Positions 6,877-14,251 of a DNA stretch of 26,227 nucleotides are shown piece by piece. Numbering within the stretch: position 1 is the first letter of the stretch; each line of letters opens with the position of its first letter. This DNA comes from a virus. The notes under the pieces were generated by a model. The model ran no database searches. It was given only the letters and a program-made list of their open reading frames with translations, and was not told the origin of the DNA. A program made the position numbers and the translations under genes. Location: the IMG/VR virus record IMGVR_UViG_3300025669_001289, positions 1 to 26,227 of that record; one strand, given 5' to 3'.

Positions 6877-7134
6877 ATGGTAGCACCAAAAATGACAACA
6901 GATGAAAAACGTTGGCAAGCAGAAGGCGATGCTTATACTTTGATGCAAGCTGAGGAAGTTAAACTTGACAGAATTAGATTAAATGCAGCAAAGAGAGAAG
7001 TTAAAAAATTAGTTTCTAAGAAAGAAAAGGAATTGAATAGTGCTAAAAAAATTGCAGGTACAATAAAAAAGAAACCTGTAGTTAAGCGAAAACCTATAGT
7101 TAAGAAGAGAGTTACAAGAAAAACTAAAAAATAA
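6877..7134 (+). CDS. small basic head-module protein (85 aa)
   Basis: ATG preceded by AAAGGA at about 6863-6868. The first ~45 residues (TTDEKRWQAEGDAYTLMQAEEVK) form a helix-rich segment of a type that recurs in small proteins next to portal genes of gut and environmental phages. The second half is dominated by lysine and arginine (KKKPVVKRKPIVKKRV) and could bind DNA or the negatively charged scaffold. The precise function is unknown. It lies between portal and scaffold and is probably cotranscribed with them. Confidence 0.75.
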   Translation: MVAPKMTTDEKRWQAEGDAYTLMQAEEVKLDRIRLNAAKREVKKLVSKKEKELNSAKKIAGTIKKKPVVKRKPIVKKRVTRKTKK

Positions 7135-7187
7135 CAAAGGTAACGGACGTTATCTTAACCCTTATGGATGTGAGGAGAAAACAGAAT

Positions 7188-8108
7188 ATGGATACAAAAT
7201 TAAAAGAAAGACTTGATGAACTTGAAATTAAAATTGATGACGAGGATATGAGTGATGATGAGGTTAATGATTTAATAAAAGCTAAAGAAGCTGAACTTGA
7301 TAAGAATAAGAAAGATGACAAGACTTATTCAGAAGATGAATTTAAGAAAGCGGTAGCTGCAAGAGACAAAGCTAAGAAAGAAATGAGGAAATTCAGAGAT
7401 CAAGTTTCTGATCTAGAAAAAAAGATAGATGACGCTGTTGACCCGGATGAGGTTAAAAAGCAGAAGAAAGAACTTAAAGACTTGCAAGATTTTAAGAAAG
7501 AGAAAGAAGAGGAAGAAGAAGAAGAAAAATTAAAAAATCTTGATGATAAAGACAGGATGAAAATTCGTTTTGATAAACAAATGAAAAAAATGCAGGATGA
7601 AATTGATAATATCAAGAGTAGTAAAAAAGAAGTTGAAAATAAAATAGAGGAAAATAATAAAGTTGCTGAGACTCGTATTGAGAAACTTCGTATGAAAACT
7701 CTCAGGGCTGATATTGTTGAAGAAGCTTCAAAATATGAGGTGTATAATACATCTCAGATATTCAGGCAAGTAAAAGATGATTTTGAGTATGACAAAGAAA
7801 TGGATGAGTTTGTTCATATTGTCAGAGATAAAAAAGGCAAAATCGTTGATGAGATAAGTGTGGATGCATATATCAAAGAATTTCTGAAAGATGAAGCTAA
7901 TGAAAATCTTTTAAGGAGTAAGGTAAACAAGAATTCTATGCACTCTAATAAGCAGAATGCTAATAAGGATAAAGATAAGACTGGTGGATTTAATCCCAAA
8001 GATCCTGAAATAGTTAAAAGTGCTAGATATACTAATATGACACCTGAACAATATATTAAAAGGGTGCTTATTCCTAAAGATAAAATTAAAAATAAAAAGA
8101 AAGAATAG
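7188..8108 (+). CDS. capsid scaffolding protein
   Basis: An in-frame ATG at 7164 exists, but GAGGAG at 7172-7177 is placed for the ATG at 7188, giving 306 residues. The protein is extremely rich in Lys, Glu and Asp and is almost continuously helical over the first ~190 residues, with long heptad-like stretches, as in phage scaffolds that guide capsid assembly and then leave the head. A more structured C-terminal segment (MTPEQYIKRVLIPKDKIK) with a basic tail would be the capsid-binding end. It lies between portal and capsid genes, as expected. No protease domain is visible, so scaffold removal probably relies on exit or another enzyme. Confidence 0.82.
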   Translation: MDTKLKERLDELEIKIDDEDMSDDEVNDLIKAKEAELDKNKKDDKTYSEDEFKKAVAARDKAKKEMRKFRDQVSDLEKKIDDAVDPDEVKKQKKELKDLQDFKKEKEEEEEEEKLKNLDDKDRMKIRFDKQMKKMQDEIDNIKSSKKEVENKIEENNKVAETRIEKLRMKTLRADIVEEASKYEVYNTSQIFRQVKDDFEYDKEMDEFVHIVRDKKGKIVDEISVDAYIKEFLKDEANENLLRSKVNKNSMHSNKQNANKDKDKTGGFNPKDPEIVKSARYTNMTPEQYIKRVLIPKDKIKNKKKE

Positions 8109-8122
8109 GAAGGTGAATATTC

Positions 8123-8602
8123 ATGGCGGAGATTAAGTACGGAAGAGTTGAAGGTGAGGGTAGTGGCAGGGAATATCCTGTTGCGGCTAATCAATACTTT
8201 CATAGATTGGGGGGTAAGTTTGTCTATTTGAGTGCAGGAAATGTCACATTGTGTGCATCTGATGCAACTGAGGTTGCTGGTTGGGCTAATGTACCTAAGT
8301 GTACTGCTGGTTATAATTCTTGGAAATCATCTAGTACTGCTGGAGCAGATAGTGTATTTGTAACTTACGGGATGGATGATGTATATGAGATACCGTTTGA
8401 TAATACAACCAATGCATCTTTGGCAGCTTCTCTGATAGGATTAAGTTGTGATACTTTGGATACTAGTACAACTTATACGCAGATTCAGAAAGCTAGATAC
8501 ATAGCAACTGCTGCATCTTGTTTGTTAGATATTGTTGATGTTGATACTGATAATACGACAGTTCGTGTTAAAATTAGACCTACGAAGAAACAAAACATCT
8601 AA
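8123..8602 (+). CDS. capsid decoration or stabilisation-like protein
   Basis: A 159-residue beta-rich protein with little charge and many Thr, Ser, Ala and Gly residues, encoded between scaffold and major capsid, where decoration proteins are usually found. GGAAGGTG precedes the ATG. The N-terminus (GRVEGEGSGREYPVAAN) recalls the flexible arm of capsid-binding trimeric decoration proteins. Four cysteines are present without a metal-site pattern. The decoration role is an inference from position, size and composition. Confidence 0.65.
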   Translation: MAEIKYGRVEGEGSGREYPVAANQYFHRLGGKFVYLSAGNVTLCASDATEVAGWANVPKCTAGYNSWKSSSTAGADSVFVTYGMDDVYEIPFDNTTNASLAASLIGLSCDTLDTSTTYTQIQKARYIATAASCLLDIVDVDTDNTTVRVKIRPTKKQNI

Positions 8603-8617
8603 GGGAGGTGTTAGATA

Positions 8618-9577
8618 ATGGCAGTTATGAGAAATGAATTCACAGAAAGTATGCGTGATGATTTATATGATGTATTTTGGGAAAATTACCCAGAGGTAGC
8701 TCCAGTTTATGAGCAGTTGTTTGATGTAGTTGACAGTTCATCTGCATTTGAACAATTTACTAGTGCAGTTGGTCTTGGTGATTTGTTAGAGAAACCTGAA
8801 GGCGAGGATATCGAGTCTGACAGTCCTCTGGAATCTTATACTATTGTGTGTAAAAATAGGACTTTTGCACGTAAGGTATCTTTTTCTATGGAGTCTGTTG
8901 ACGATGCCAAAAAGGGTAGCCTTATGGCTAATTCGGTTGCTACTTGGTCCAAAGCAGTTGTAAGGACTAAGGAGAAATTTTATGCAAAATTCTTTAATAA
9001 TGGGGCATTAACGGCTGGTCATGATGTATTTAAAAATACTATTTCCGGCGGGGTAGTTACCGATACTGCTGGTAATATGATATATGATGGTAAAGCATTT
9101 TTTGATACGGACCATCCTGATTTGGTAGGTAATACTTATAGTAATTTTGATGGTACTAATACACTTACTCACACTAATTTGAAATCTACTTATCTTATAT
9201 ATACTACTGATAATAATAGGACTGAACGTGGTGAAGTGTTTGATCTTACACCTGATGTTTTACTTCTGCCTCCGGGATTGAGGTTTACTGCACAGGAAAT
9301 TCTGAATAGTACGTTGATTCCTAGTTCTATGGATAATACTACTAATGTGTTGTCTACTATAGTAGCTCCGTTAGAATGGGCATTTTTGGGTGATTCCGAT
9401 TCCTGGTTTCTTGGGAAGAAGAAAATGGGGCTTATGGCTACTGATCGTGAAGATGTCTCAATTGACGTATGGTTGGATGATGTAAATCTTGACTATTACA
9501 CTCGTATATTTATGAGGTTTGGTGGAGCAGTCACTCAGTGGCGAGGCTGGTACGGTAGTAATTTGAGCACATCATAA
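8618..9577 (+). CDS. major capsid protein, Mu gpT-like
   Basis: This gene has one of the strongest ribosome sites in the window (AAGGGAGGTG at 8601-8610). The 319-residue product resembles the Mu-like major head subunit gpT family, an HK97-fold capsid protein. It has an N-terminal helical arm, then a central region with YDGKAFFDTDHPD and a glycine/asparagine-rich loop, the LTPDVLLLPPGL strand and the C-terminal DVWLDDVNLDYYTRIFMRFG segment. Order scaffold, decoration, capsid supports the call. The stop codon lies in the left arm of a 10-bp hairpin that probably ends the transcript. GC content looks higher than in the flanking genes, as in many highly expressed capsid genes. Confidence 0.88.
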   Translation: MAVMRNEFTESMRDDLYDVFWENYPEVAPVYEQLFDVVDSSSAFEQFTSAVGLGDLLEKPEGEDIESDSPLESYTIVCKNRTFARKVSFSMESVDDAKKGSLMANSVATWSKAVVRTKEKFYAKFFNNGALTAGHDVFKNTISGGVVTDTAGNMIYDGKAFFDTDHPDLVGNTYSNFDGTNTLTHTNLKSTYLIYTTDNNRTERGEVFDLTPDVLLLPPGLRFTAQEILNSTLIPSSMDNTTNVLSTIVAPLEWAFLGDSDSWFLGKKKMGLMATDREDVSIDVWLDDVNLDYYTRIFMRFGGAVTQWRGWYGSNLSTS

Positions 9578-9605
9578 AATTATTTTCATATAATTTTATT
9601 TTTTA
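9574..9605 (+). terminator. A/T-stem terminator after the capsid gene
   Basis: ATAAAATTAT (9574-9583) pairs perfectly with ATAATTTTAT (9590-9599) around a six-base loop, and the right arm runs into a T-rich tract. It includes the capsid stop codon. The stem has no G-C pairs, so termination may be partial. Confidence 0.55.
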
Positions 9606-9606
9606 C

Positions 9607-9635
9607 TTGACAAACTGGTAAAAATGTGTTATAAT
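9607..9635 (+). promoter_or_regulatory. consensus sigma70-type promoter for the endonuclease island
   Basis: TTGACA (9607-9612), 17-bp spacer, TATAAT (9630-9635). Transcription would begin near 9642, a few bases before the first pairing arm of the structured leader at 9649. Boxes and spacer match the duplicated promoters at 232-260 and 755-783, although the surrounding sequence differs. Confidence 0.85.
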
Positions 9636-9648
9636 ATAAATATTAAAA

Positions 9649-9742
9649 AGTGGGAATAGGGATGTACACCTGATAAGATGAGTTTTCCTGAACTTGTCTT
9701 TCCCACTAATTTTTAAATCAGGATTAAATCTACAGGAGGATT
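9649..9742 (+). promoter_or_regulatory. structured RNA leader of homing endonuclease 1
   Basis: AGTGGGAA (9649-9656) pairs with TTCCCACT (9700-9707) as a closing stem. Inside it are a short AGG..CCT hairpin, a TGATAAG linker and a longer stem, AAGATGAGTT/AACTTGTCTT, with loop TTCCTG. After the closing stem, AATC (9727-9730) pairs with GATT (9739-9742) and leaves the Shine-Dalgarno AGGAG in the loop. Leaders before 11827 and 13292 have the same plan. Confidence 0.65.
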
Positions 9743-9746
9743 GCAT

Positions 9747-11270
9747 ATGTTTGATATAAATAAAATAAGTAAAAGAAATAGGTATGATTTAAAAAAGTCT
9801 TTAAAGACTTATGTTGGTATTGAGGGTATTGATTATGTAGAATGCAAGATTTGCAAGAAGAGGAGTCTAAGTATAGATAAGAGACACCTCAAATCTTGGC
9901 ATAGTTTAACACTTGAAGAATACAAAATAGAGTTTCCTAATGCATGTATAGTTTCGGATAAAAAGAAAGAAATTCAAACTAAGTCAGCTATTGGAAATAA
10001 GTCTTGGCTAGGTAAAAAACTTTCTGATGAACATAAAGCTAAGTTGTCAGAATCTAAGAAAGGTAGTAAGAATCCATTTTATGGCAAGACACATAATAAA
10101 GAAACTACAGATAAAGCTTTAGTTACAAGAGTAAATACTGTATTAAAGAAATATGGTGTGAGTAATGTAATTCATATGCAGGAAGTTAAAGACAAGCTTT
10201 ATAAGATTAGAGCATATGATATAACATATATAAGAAATAAAATTGAATCAGTAAAAGGTTATAAACTTTTATCTAAAAATTATAAGAATATATATGGTAA
10301 ATTAAAAATAGAATGTCCTAACGGACACAAATTTAAAATGAGATATAATAATTTTCAATCGGGTCAAAGATGCCCAATGTGCTCAAATCATCACTCAAAG
10401 CCGGAATTAGAAATTTACAAAATTGTTAAATCCTATTTTAAAGATACAATCTCAGGTGACAGAAAAATACTGAGTGGTTTGGAACTTGATATATATGTAC
10501 CATCAAAGAAAGTGGCTTTTGAGTACTGTGGGTTATATTGGCATTCTGAGCAACAAGGTAAAGATAGAAATTATCATGTAAACAAACTCAATGAATGTAA
10601 AGAACAGGGTATTGATTTAATTACTATTTTTGAAGATGAGTATATAAATAGACAGGATGTAGTAATTTCGAGAATAAAAAACAAACTTGGTGTATCAGAT
10701 GCTGAAAGAGTATTTGCAAGAAAGTGTAAAATAAAAGAAATAGATCCTAAAACTAAAAATGTATTTTTAAATAAGTTCCATCTTCAAGGTGGGGATAGAT
10801 CAAGTATAAAACTTGGTGCATTTTATAATGACAAATTAGTATCAGTTATGACATTTTCAAAACCATCAATTGCTAAAGGGTTGAAGAATACTAAAGATAC
10901 TTATGAATTAAACAGATTTTGCTCAGACTCTAATTATATAGTTGTAGGTATTGCTTCTAAGTTGTTTAAGCATTTTGTCAGAAACTATGAATTTAATACT
11001 TGTTTTTCGTTTGGGGATAAACGGTGGAGTAATGGTGATGTATATAAAAAGTTAGGGTTTGAATTTGGGTATTGTACTAAACCTAATTATTGGTATATAA
11101 TTGATGGATGCAGAAAGCATAGATATAATTACAGAAAATCAGAGTTAAGTAAAAAGCTCGGCGTGTTTGATTCTAATCTTACTGAATATCAGAATATGTT
11201 AAATAATGGATTAGATCGAATATGGGATTGTGGATCTATAAAATGGGAATATAAGAAAGGAAGTTATTAA
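9747..11270 (+). CDS. EDxHD/Vsr-like homing endonuclease
   Basis: ATG at 9747 lies seven bases after AGGAGG (9734-9739); a TTG at 9741 would be too close. The 507-residue protein is modular. It has a MucR-like zinc finger (C33, C36, H47, H52, then LTLEEYKIEFP). A NUMOD3-type DNA-binding segment (GKKLSDEHKAKLSESKKG) follows. Next is a zinc ribbon (CPNGH...GQRCPMC), then a nuclease core with LELDIYVPSKKVAFEYCGLYWHSE and a following histidine, as in I-Bth0305I-type EDxHD enzymes. The C-terminal domain (YELNRFCSD..., GDKRWSNGDVYKKLGF, YNYRKSELSKKLG, RIWDCGSIKW) is common in such phage proteins. It would cut uninserted relatives of this locus. The zinc ribbon also occurs in the HNH proteins downstream. 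Confidence 0.85.
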   Translation: MFDINKISKRNRYDLKKSLKTYVGIEGIDYVECKICKKRSLSIDKRHLKSWHSLTLEEYKIEFPNACIVSDKKKEIQTKSAIGNKSWLGKKLSDEHKAKLSESKKGSKNPFYGKTHNKETTDKALVTRVNTVLKKYGVSNVIHMQEVKDKLYKIRAYDITYIRNKIESVKGYKLLSKNYKNIYGKLKIECPNGHKFKMRYNNFQSGQRCPMCSNHHSKPELEIYKIVKSYFKDTISGDRKILSGLELDIYVPSKKVAFEYCGLYWHSEQQGKDRNYHVNKLNECKEQGIDLITIFEDEYINRQDVVISRIKNKLGVSDAERVFARKCKIKEIDPKTKNVFLNKFHLQGGDRSSIKLGAFYNDKLVSVMTFSKPSIAKGLKNTKDTYELNRFCSDSNYIVVGIASKLFKHFVRNYEFNTCFSFGDKRWSNGDVYKKLGFEFGYCTKPNYWYIIDGCRKHRYNYRKSELSKKLGVFDSNLTEYQNMLNNGLDRIWDCGSIKWEYKKGSY

Positions 11271-11271
11271 T

Positions 11272-11382
11272 ATGCCAAACAGGGATGGTAAAGGCCCGAG
11301 AGATAGAAGTCGAAGGAAAGTGGGCAGAGGTTTAGGGAATTGCAAGAAAGCCAAAGTAAATAAAAATAAAAAGAAAAAATAA
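11272..11382 (+). CDS. DUF5320-like mini protein (36 aa)
   Basis: A 36-codon gene starting two bases after the endonuclease stop, with AAAGGAAG upstream. The product begins MPNRDGKGPRDRSRRKVGRG and continues LGNC, which follows the MPxxDGxGPxxxxxxTGRGxGxC pattern of DUF5320 proteins found in many anaerobes and phages. A lysine-rich tail follows. The function of that family is not known. The glycine/arginine content suggests a flexible nucleic-acid or particle-associated peptide. Given how well the N-terminal pattern fits, I consider it a real gene despite its size. Confidence 0.6.
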   Translation: MPNRDGKGPRDRSRRKVGRGLGNCKKAKVNKNKKKK

Positions 11383-11430
11383 AAGTGTACCTCGTGGGCA
11401 GTACAGGTTAAGCCCTTACCCGACATAGAG

Positions 11431-11448
11431 GGGGTAGTTTTCTACCCC
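11431..11448 (+). other. perfect hairpin before the 11476 gene
   Basis: GGGGTAG, loop TTTT, CTACCCC: seven perfect pairs, mostly G-C at the base. Only a weak TTCT follows, so it is either an inefficient terminator or a structural element in the leader (11383-11475) of the next gene. It is not the same design as the endonuclease leaders. Confidence 0.5.
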
Positions 11449-11475
11449 TTCTAACTTCAAGGATGTGATCTAAAA

Positions 11476-11715
11476 TTGTTATCCAATAAAACCAAAGATG
11501 GAAGTCTTGTATGGCCCAACACAACCGATGATATGGAAGACCTTGAGGAATGGAAACATGGTCAAACAGTGTATGGATCTTTTGCCAAACTCCATTCTGG
11601 GTTTAAGAATTATAGAGATGATATAAATAGAGCTTGGGGAAAAGAAAACGATTACAAGAAAAATACTTTATATGTAGATACGTTAAAATTAGTATCTGAG
11701 CAATTGAAACGATAA
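11476..11715 (+). CDS. hypothetical phage protein (79 aa, TTG start)
   Basis: The only available start is TTG at 11476, twelve bases after AAGGA (11459-11463); the frame is closed by TAA at 11452-11454. The product is acidic at the N-terminus (NTTDDMEDLEEW) and has an aromatic middle (HGQTVYGSFAKLHSGFKNY) and a helical end (YVDTLKLVSEQLKR). I do not recognise it. Its last residues (SEQLKR) resemble the very end of the HNH protein downstream (ISEQLK), which may be chance. It sits between two homing endonucleases and may be a native head-module gene flanked by insertions. Confidence 0.55.
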   Translation: MLSNKTKDGSLVWPNTTDDMEDLEEWKHGQTVYGSFAKLHSGFKNYRDDINRAWGKENDYKKNTLYVDTLKLVSEQLKR

Positions 11716-11734
11716 AAGCTAAAAGTGTAAATTC

Positions 11735-11822
11735 ATGTGGATAGAGTAGCTCTCGAAAAGAAGATTTCCTCATCTTCCTGCCACATTTTAAAAATTGAGG
11801 GCTAAATCATTGAGGAGTGATT
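11735..11822 (+). promoter_or_regulatory. structured RNA leader of homing endonuclease 2
   Basis: ATGTGG (11735-11740) pairs with CCACAT (11781-11786). Inside are the hairpin AGAG-TAG-CTCT, a CGAAAAG linker and GAAGAT-TTCCTC-ATCTTC. Downstream, AATCA (11805-11809) pairs with TGATT (11818-11822), placing GAGGAG in the loop just before the ATG at 11827. Confidence 0.65.
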
Positions 11823-11826
11823 ATAT

Positions 11827-12729
11827 ATGAGTAGGAAGAAATTACCATACAAAGATATAAAATATAGAATTGAATCTGTTGATGGTTATAAGTTATTAAG
11901 TACTGAATATACAGGTGCTCTTTCAAAACTTAAATTTATGTGTCCTGAAGGCCATATATTTTGGATGACTTGGAATAATTTTCAACGAGGGCAAAGATGT
12001 GCTGAATGTTATAGATTATCATTATGTTTAGATATTAATTATATAAAAGAACAAACGTCAATACTCGCCTTAGGTTATAAACTTATAAGTACTAAATATA
12101 TAAATAATAATGTTAAAATGAAATTTATATGCAATAAAGATCATACATTTAAAATGAGGTGGGCACATTTTCAACAAGGACGAAGATGTCCTGAATGTTA
12201 TAGATTATCACAATGTTTAGGTATTAAAGATTTACAAGAGCAAATCACAATAATTGCTTCAAGTTATAAATTATTGAGTACTAAATATGTAAATAATAAT
12301 ACTAAAATGGAATTTATGTGTGATAAAGGGCATACATTTTGGATGCGTTGGGGTGATTTTCAATTTGGTCAGAGATGCCCTGAATGCTATTATGAGTCTA
12401 AATGGAGAAGTTATACACCAGAAGAATTAGCTGAGTTACATAATTATAGAGCAGTAATAATTAAACTATCAGAGCAAAAATATAAAGGATACTATTATAA
12501 AATAAACCCAAATAGATTAAAACGTAGTAGATATGATTATCATCTTGATCATATTTATTCAATAACTGATGGGTTTAAAAATAGTATCCCCATGAAAGTA
12601 ATATCCAATCCTTACAATTTACAGATGCTCTGGTGGTCAGATAATATTTCTAAGTATGGTAATTCATGGCAAAGTAAAGAAGATTTATATAAAGGATATA
12701 TAAGATATATCAGTGAACAATTAAAATAA
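11827..12729 (+). CDS. HNH homing endonuclease with three zinc ribbons
   Basis: A 300-residue protein built from three tandem ~60-residue repeats and a C-terminal nuclease. Each repeat has the phrase GYKLLSTEY (or close), then C-x3-H-x14-C-x2-C. In the first the ligands are C39, H43, C58 and C61; the others follow at about 102-124 and 165-187. The HNH domain has YHLDHIYSITDGF (H239, D241, H242), SNPYNLQ and a final asparagine/lysine segment (DNISK). The ribbons would recognise DNA and the HNH would nick or cut it. It is closely similar to the protein at 13292 and shares one ribbon type with the nuclease at 9747. A free-standing homing endonuclease is the best reading. Confidence 0.87.
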   Translation: MSRKKLPYKDIKYRIESVDGYKLLSTEYTGALSKLKFMCPEGHIFWMTWNNFQRGQRCAECYRLSLCLDINYIKEQTSILALGYKLISTKYINNNVKMKFICNKDHTFKMRWAHFQQGRRCPECYRLSQCLGIKDLQEQITIIASSYKLLSTKYVNNNTKMEFMCDKGHTFWMRWGDFQFGQRCPECYYESKWRSYTPEELAELHNYRAVIIKLSEQKYKGYYYKINPNRLKRSRYDYHLDHIYSITDGFKNSIPMKVISNPYNLQMLWWSDNISKYGNSWQSKEDLYKGYIRYISEQLK

Positions 12730-12741
12730 AAGGAATAAAAA

Positions 12742-13191
12742 ATGGAAATATGTAAAATATGTGGCAAGGAATATACTAAAGTTAATGTACAGCATTTAAA
12801 AACTCACGACACAGATCAAGAAACTTATGACAAACTACCGGAATTTGTCCCAAAAAGAGTTACAATAACAGAAAAAGAAAAGAAAGAGGAAATTTTTGGG
12901 AAACCATTAGAGTCTATTGAAAAGCCATTAGAAGTATTCTTACATGAGTTTGGAATAACTGAAAAAGAATTACGGGAATTGGTTCGGTCTTATAAAACCG
13001 GAAATGCAATTGACGTAGTGCAGGATATAGAAAGAAAACAAAAAGCTGGGGAAAGACATGCAGAGCAACTGAAAGATGATGATATAGTTGAAACATCAAA
13101 ACTTTCAATTGCCGAAGTATTGGTAAAGAAATATGGGTTTACAGTGACTGCTGTTACTAAAAACCCTAAAATTTGGAAGTTAAAAAAATAA
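12742..13191 (+). CDS. C2H2/MucR-like zinc-finger phage protein (149 aa)
   Basis: AAAGGAAT precedes the ATG. The N-terminus carries a C2H2 finger: C4, C7, H18, H22 (CKICGKEYTKVNVQHLKTH), similar to MucR/Ros-type fingers and to the first domain of the nuclease at 9747. A charged helical middle (EKKEEIFGKPLESIEKPL...FGITEKELRELVRSY) and a small C-terminal alpha/beta end (VLVKKYGFTVTAVTKNPKIWKLK) follow. No nuclease motif is present, and it lacks the structured leader of the endonucleases, so it is probably a resident phage gene rather than part of a mobile unit. The function is unknown; DNA binding is likely. Confidence 0.65.
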   Translation: MEICKICGKEYTKVNVQHLKTHDTDQETYDKLPEFVPKRVTITEKEKKEEIFGKPLESIEKPLEVFLHEFGITEKELRELVRSYKTGNAIDVVQDIERKQKAGERHAEQLKDDDIVETSKLSIAEVLVKKYGFTVTAVTKNPKIWKLKK

Positions 13192-13199
13192 TTAAGTTT

Positions 13200-13289
13200 A
13201 TGTGGATAGGTTGGCCGCCGAAAAGAGGGACTCTCTTACTCTCCTTCCACATTTTAAATAACAAGAGTTAAATCATTAAGAGGTGATTT
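13200..13289 (+). promoter_or_regulatory. structured RNA leader of homing endonuclease 3
   Basis: ATGTGGA (13200-13206) pairs with TCCACAT (13246-13252). The interior has a short GG..CC hairpin, the same CGAAAAG linker as leader 2 and a less perfect second stem. Then AAATCA (13270-13275) pairs with TGATTT (13284-13289), with AAGAGG in the loop, right before the ATG at 13292. Confidence 0.65.
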
Positions 13290-13291
13290 GT

Positions 13292-14236
13292 ATGAGAAAA
13301 TTGTTATATGATGATGTAAAGAAACAGATTGAATCTGTTAATGGCTATAAATTGATAAGTACTGAGTATAAAAATTCACATGCTAAATTAAAAATTAAAT
13401 GTCCAAATAATCATGAGTATAAAGTAAATTTAGCAAATTTTAAATCAGGCAAAAGATGTCCTATATGTGCTTATAAAAATAAAGGTCGTTCACAAAGATT
13501 ATCTTTAGATTATATAAAAGGTAGGATTAAGATAATAGCATCTGGATATAAATTATTGTCTGTTAGTTATATAAATGCTAAAATTAAACTTAAATTTATG
13601 TGTCCCAAAGGTCATATATTTTGGATGACTTGGGATAATTTTAATAATGGAAGTAGATGCTCAGTATGTCATCGTTTAATATCTGTAAAGCGTCTTAAAG
13701 ATACAACATTAACTATAAAATACATTAGAGATAATGTTAAAATAATAGCTCCTACGTATAAGTTATTATCCACTAAATATGTTAATAATAATACTAAGTT
13801 GAAATTTATATGTCCTAAAGGTCATATATTTTATATGACTTGGGCTAATTTTCAAAGTGGTCAGAGATGTCCTTTATGTGGTGTAGAGAGTAGATCAGGA
13901 ATTAATCATTACAAGTGGAAAGATTATACAAATAAGGAATTACAAAGTTTTAAATATTATAAAGAATTTATAATGAGTGAATCTAATAGAAACTTTGGAA
14001 AGTATTATTATAAAATAAATAAAAATAGTTTAATAAGAAGTAAATATGAATATCATCTTGATCATATATACTCAATAATGGAAGGGTTTAGAAATAATAT
14101 ACCTCCTGAAGTATTATATAATCCCAATAACTTACAAATGATGTGGTGGAAAGATAATATAATAAAACAAGCTAAGTCAGGATGTACAAAAATAAAATTA
14201 TATTTAGGATATTATAAATATAAATTAGAAAATTAA
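13292..14236 (+). CDS. HNH homing endonuclease with three zinc ribbons (paralogue)
   Basis: The ORF extends to 13283, but ATG 13292 is correctly placed after AGAGG and matches the start context of its paralogue. The 314-residue protein has three ribbons: KCPNNH...GKRCPIC, MCPKGH...SRCSVC and ICPKGH...QRCPLC. The HNH domain follows (YHLDHIYSIMEGF, YNPNNLQMMWW, KDNI). Similarity to the 11827 gene is visible in DNA too, for example around the repeated phrase encoding GHIFWMTW, so the two arose by duplication or exchange recombination. It also shares the leader design. The following gene starts 16 bases after its stop with its own SD. Confidence 0.87.
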   Translation: MRKLLYDDVKKQIESVNGYKLISTEYKNSHAKLKIKCPNNHEYKVNLANFKSGKRCPICAYKNKGRSQRLSLDYIKGRIKIIASGYKLLSVSYINAKIKLKFMCPKGHIFWMTWDNFNNGSRCSVCHRLISVKRLKDTTLTIKYIRDNVKIIAPTYKLLSTKYVNNNTKLKFICPKGHIFYMTWANFQSGQRCPLCGVESRSGINHYKWKDYTNKELQSFKYYKEFIMSESNRNFGKYYYKINKNSLIRSKYEYHLDHIYSIMEGFRNNIPPEVLYNPNNLQMMWWKDNIIKQAKSGCTKIKLYLGYYKYKLEN

Positions 14237-14251
14237 GGGAGTTGTTTAATA

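Noticed and set aside
7124-7615. Minus-strand Ser/Phe/Leu-rich ORFs at 7124-7321 and 7400-7615
   Set aside because: They are antisense shadows of the Lys/Glu-rich scaffold gene (TTT/CTT codons mirror AAA/AAG) and have no ribosome sites.
7814-8203. Minus-strand ORF of 129 codons
   Set aside because: It lies opposite the end of the scaffold and the start of the decoration gene, both with good ribosome sites; its hydrophobic content is the complement of Lys/Asp-rich coding sequence.
9649-9707. Hammerhead ribozyme in the leader of the first endonuclease (CCTGATAAG resembles CUGAUGA)
   Set aside because: The conserved core is not complete, the other two leaders have CGAAAAG at that place, and no GAAA/cleavage-site pairing fits.
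11431-11448. Strong intrinsic terminator
   Set aside because: The hairpin is perfect but is followed only by TTCTAACTT, not a T run, so it is listed as a structural hairpin.
9649-13289. Group I or group II intron, or HEARO/omega RNA, around the endonucleases
   Set aside because: The structured parts are only about 55 bases long, no catalytic core or 3' intron part follows, and the proteins are not IscB/IsrB-like.
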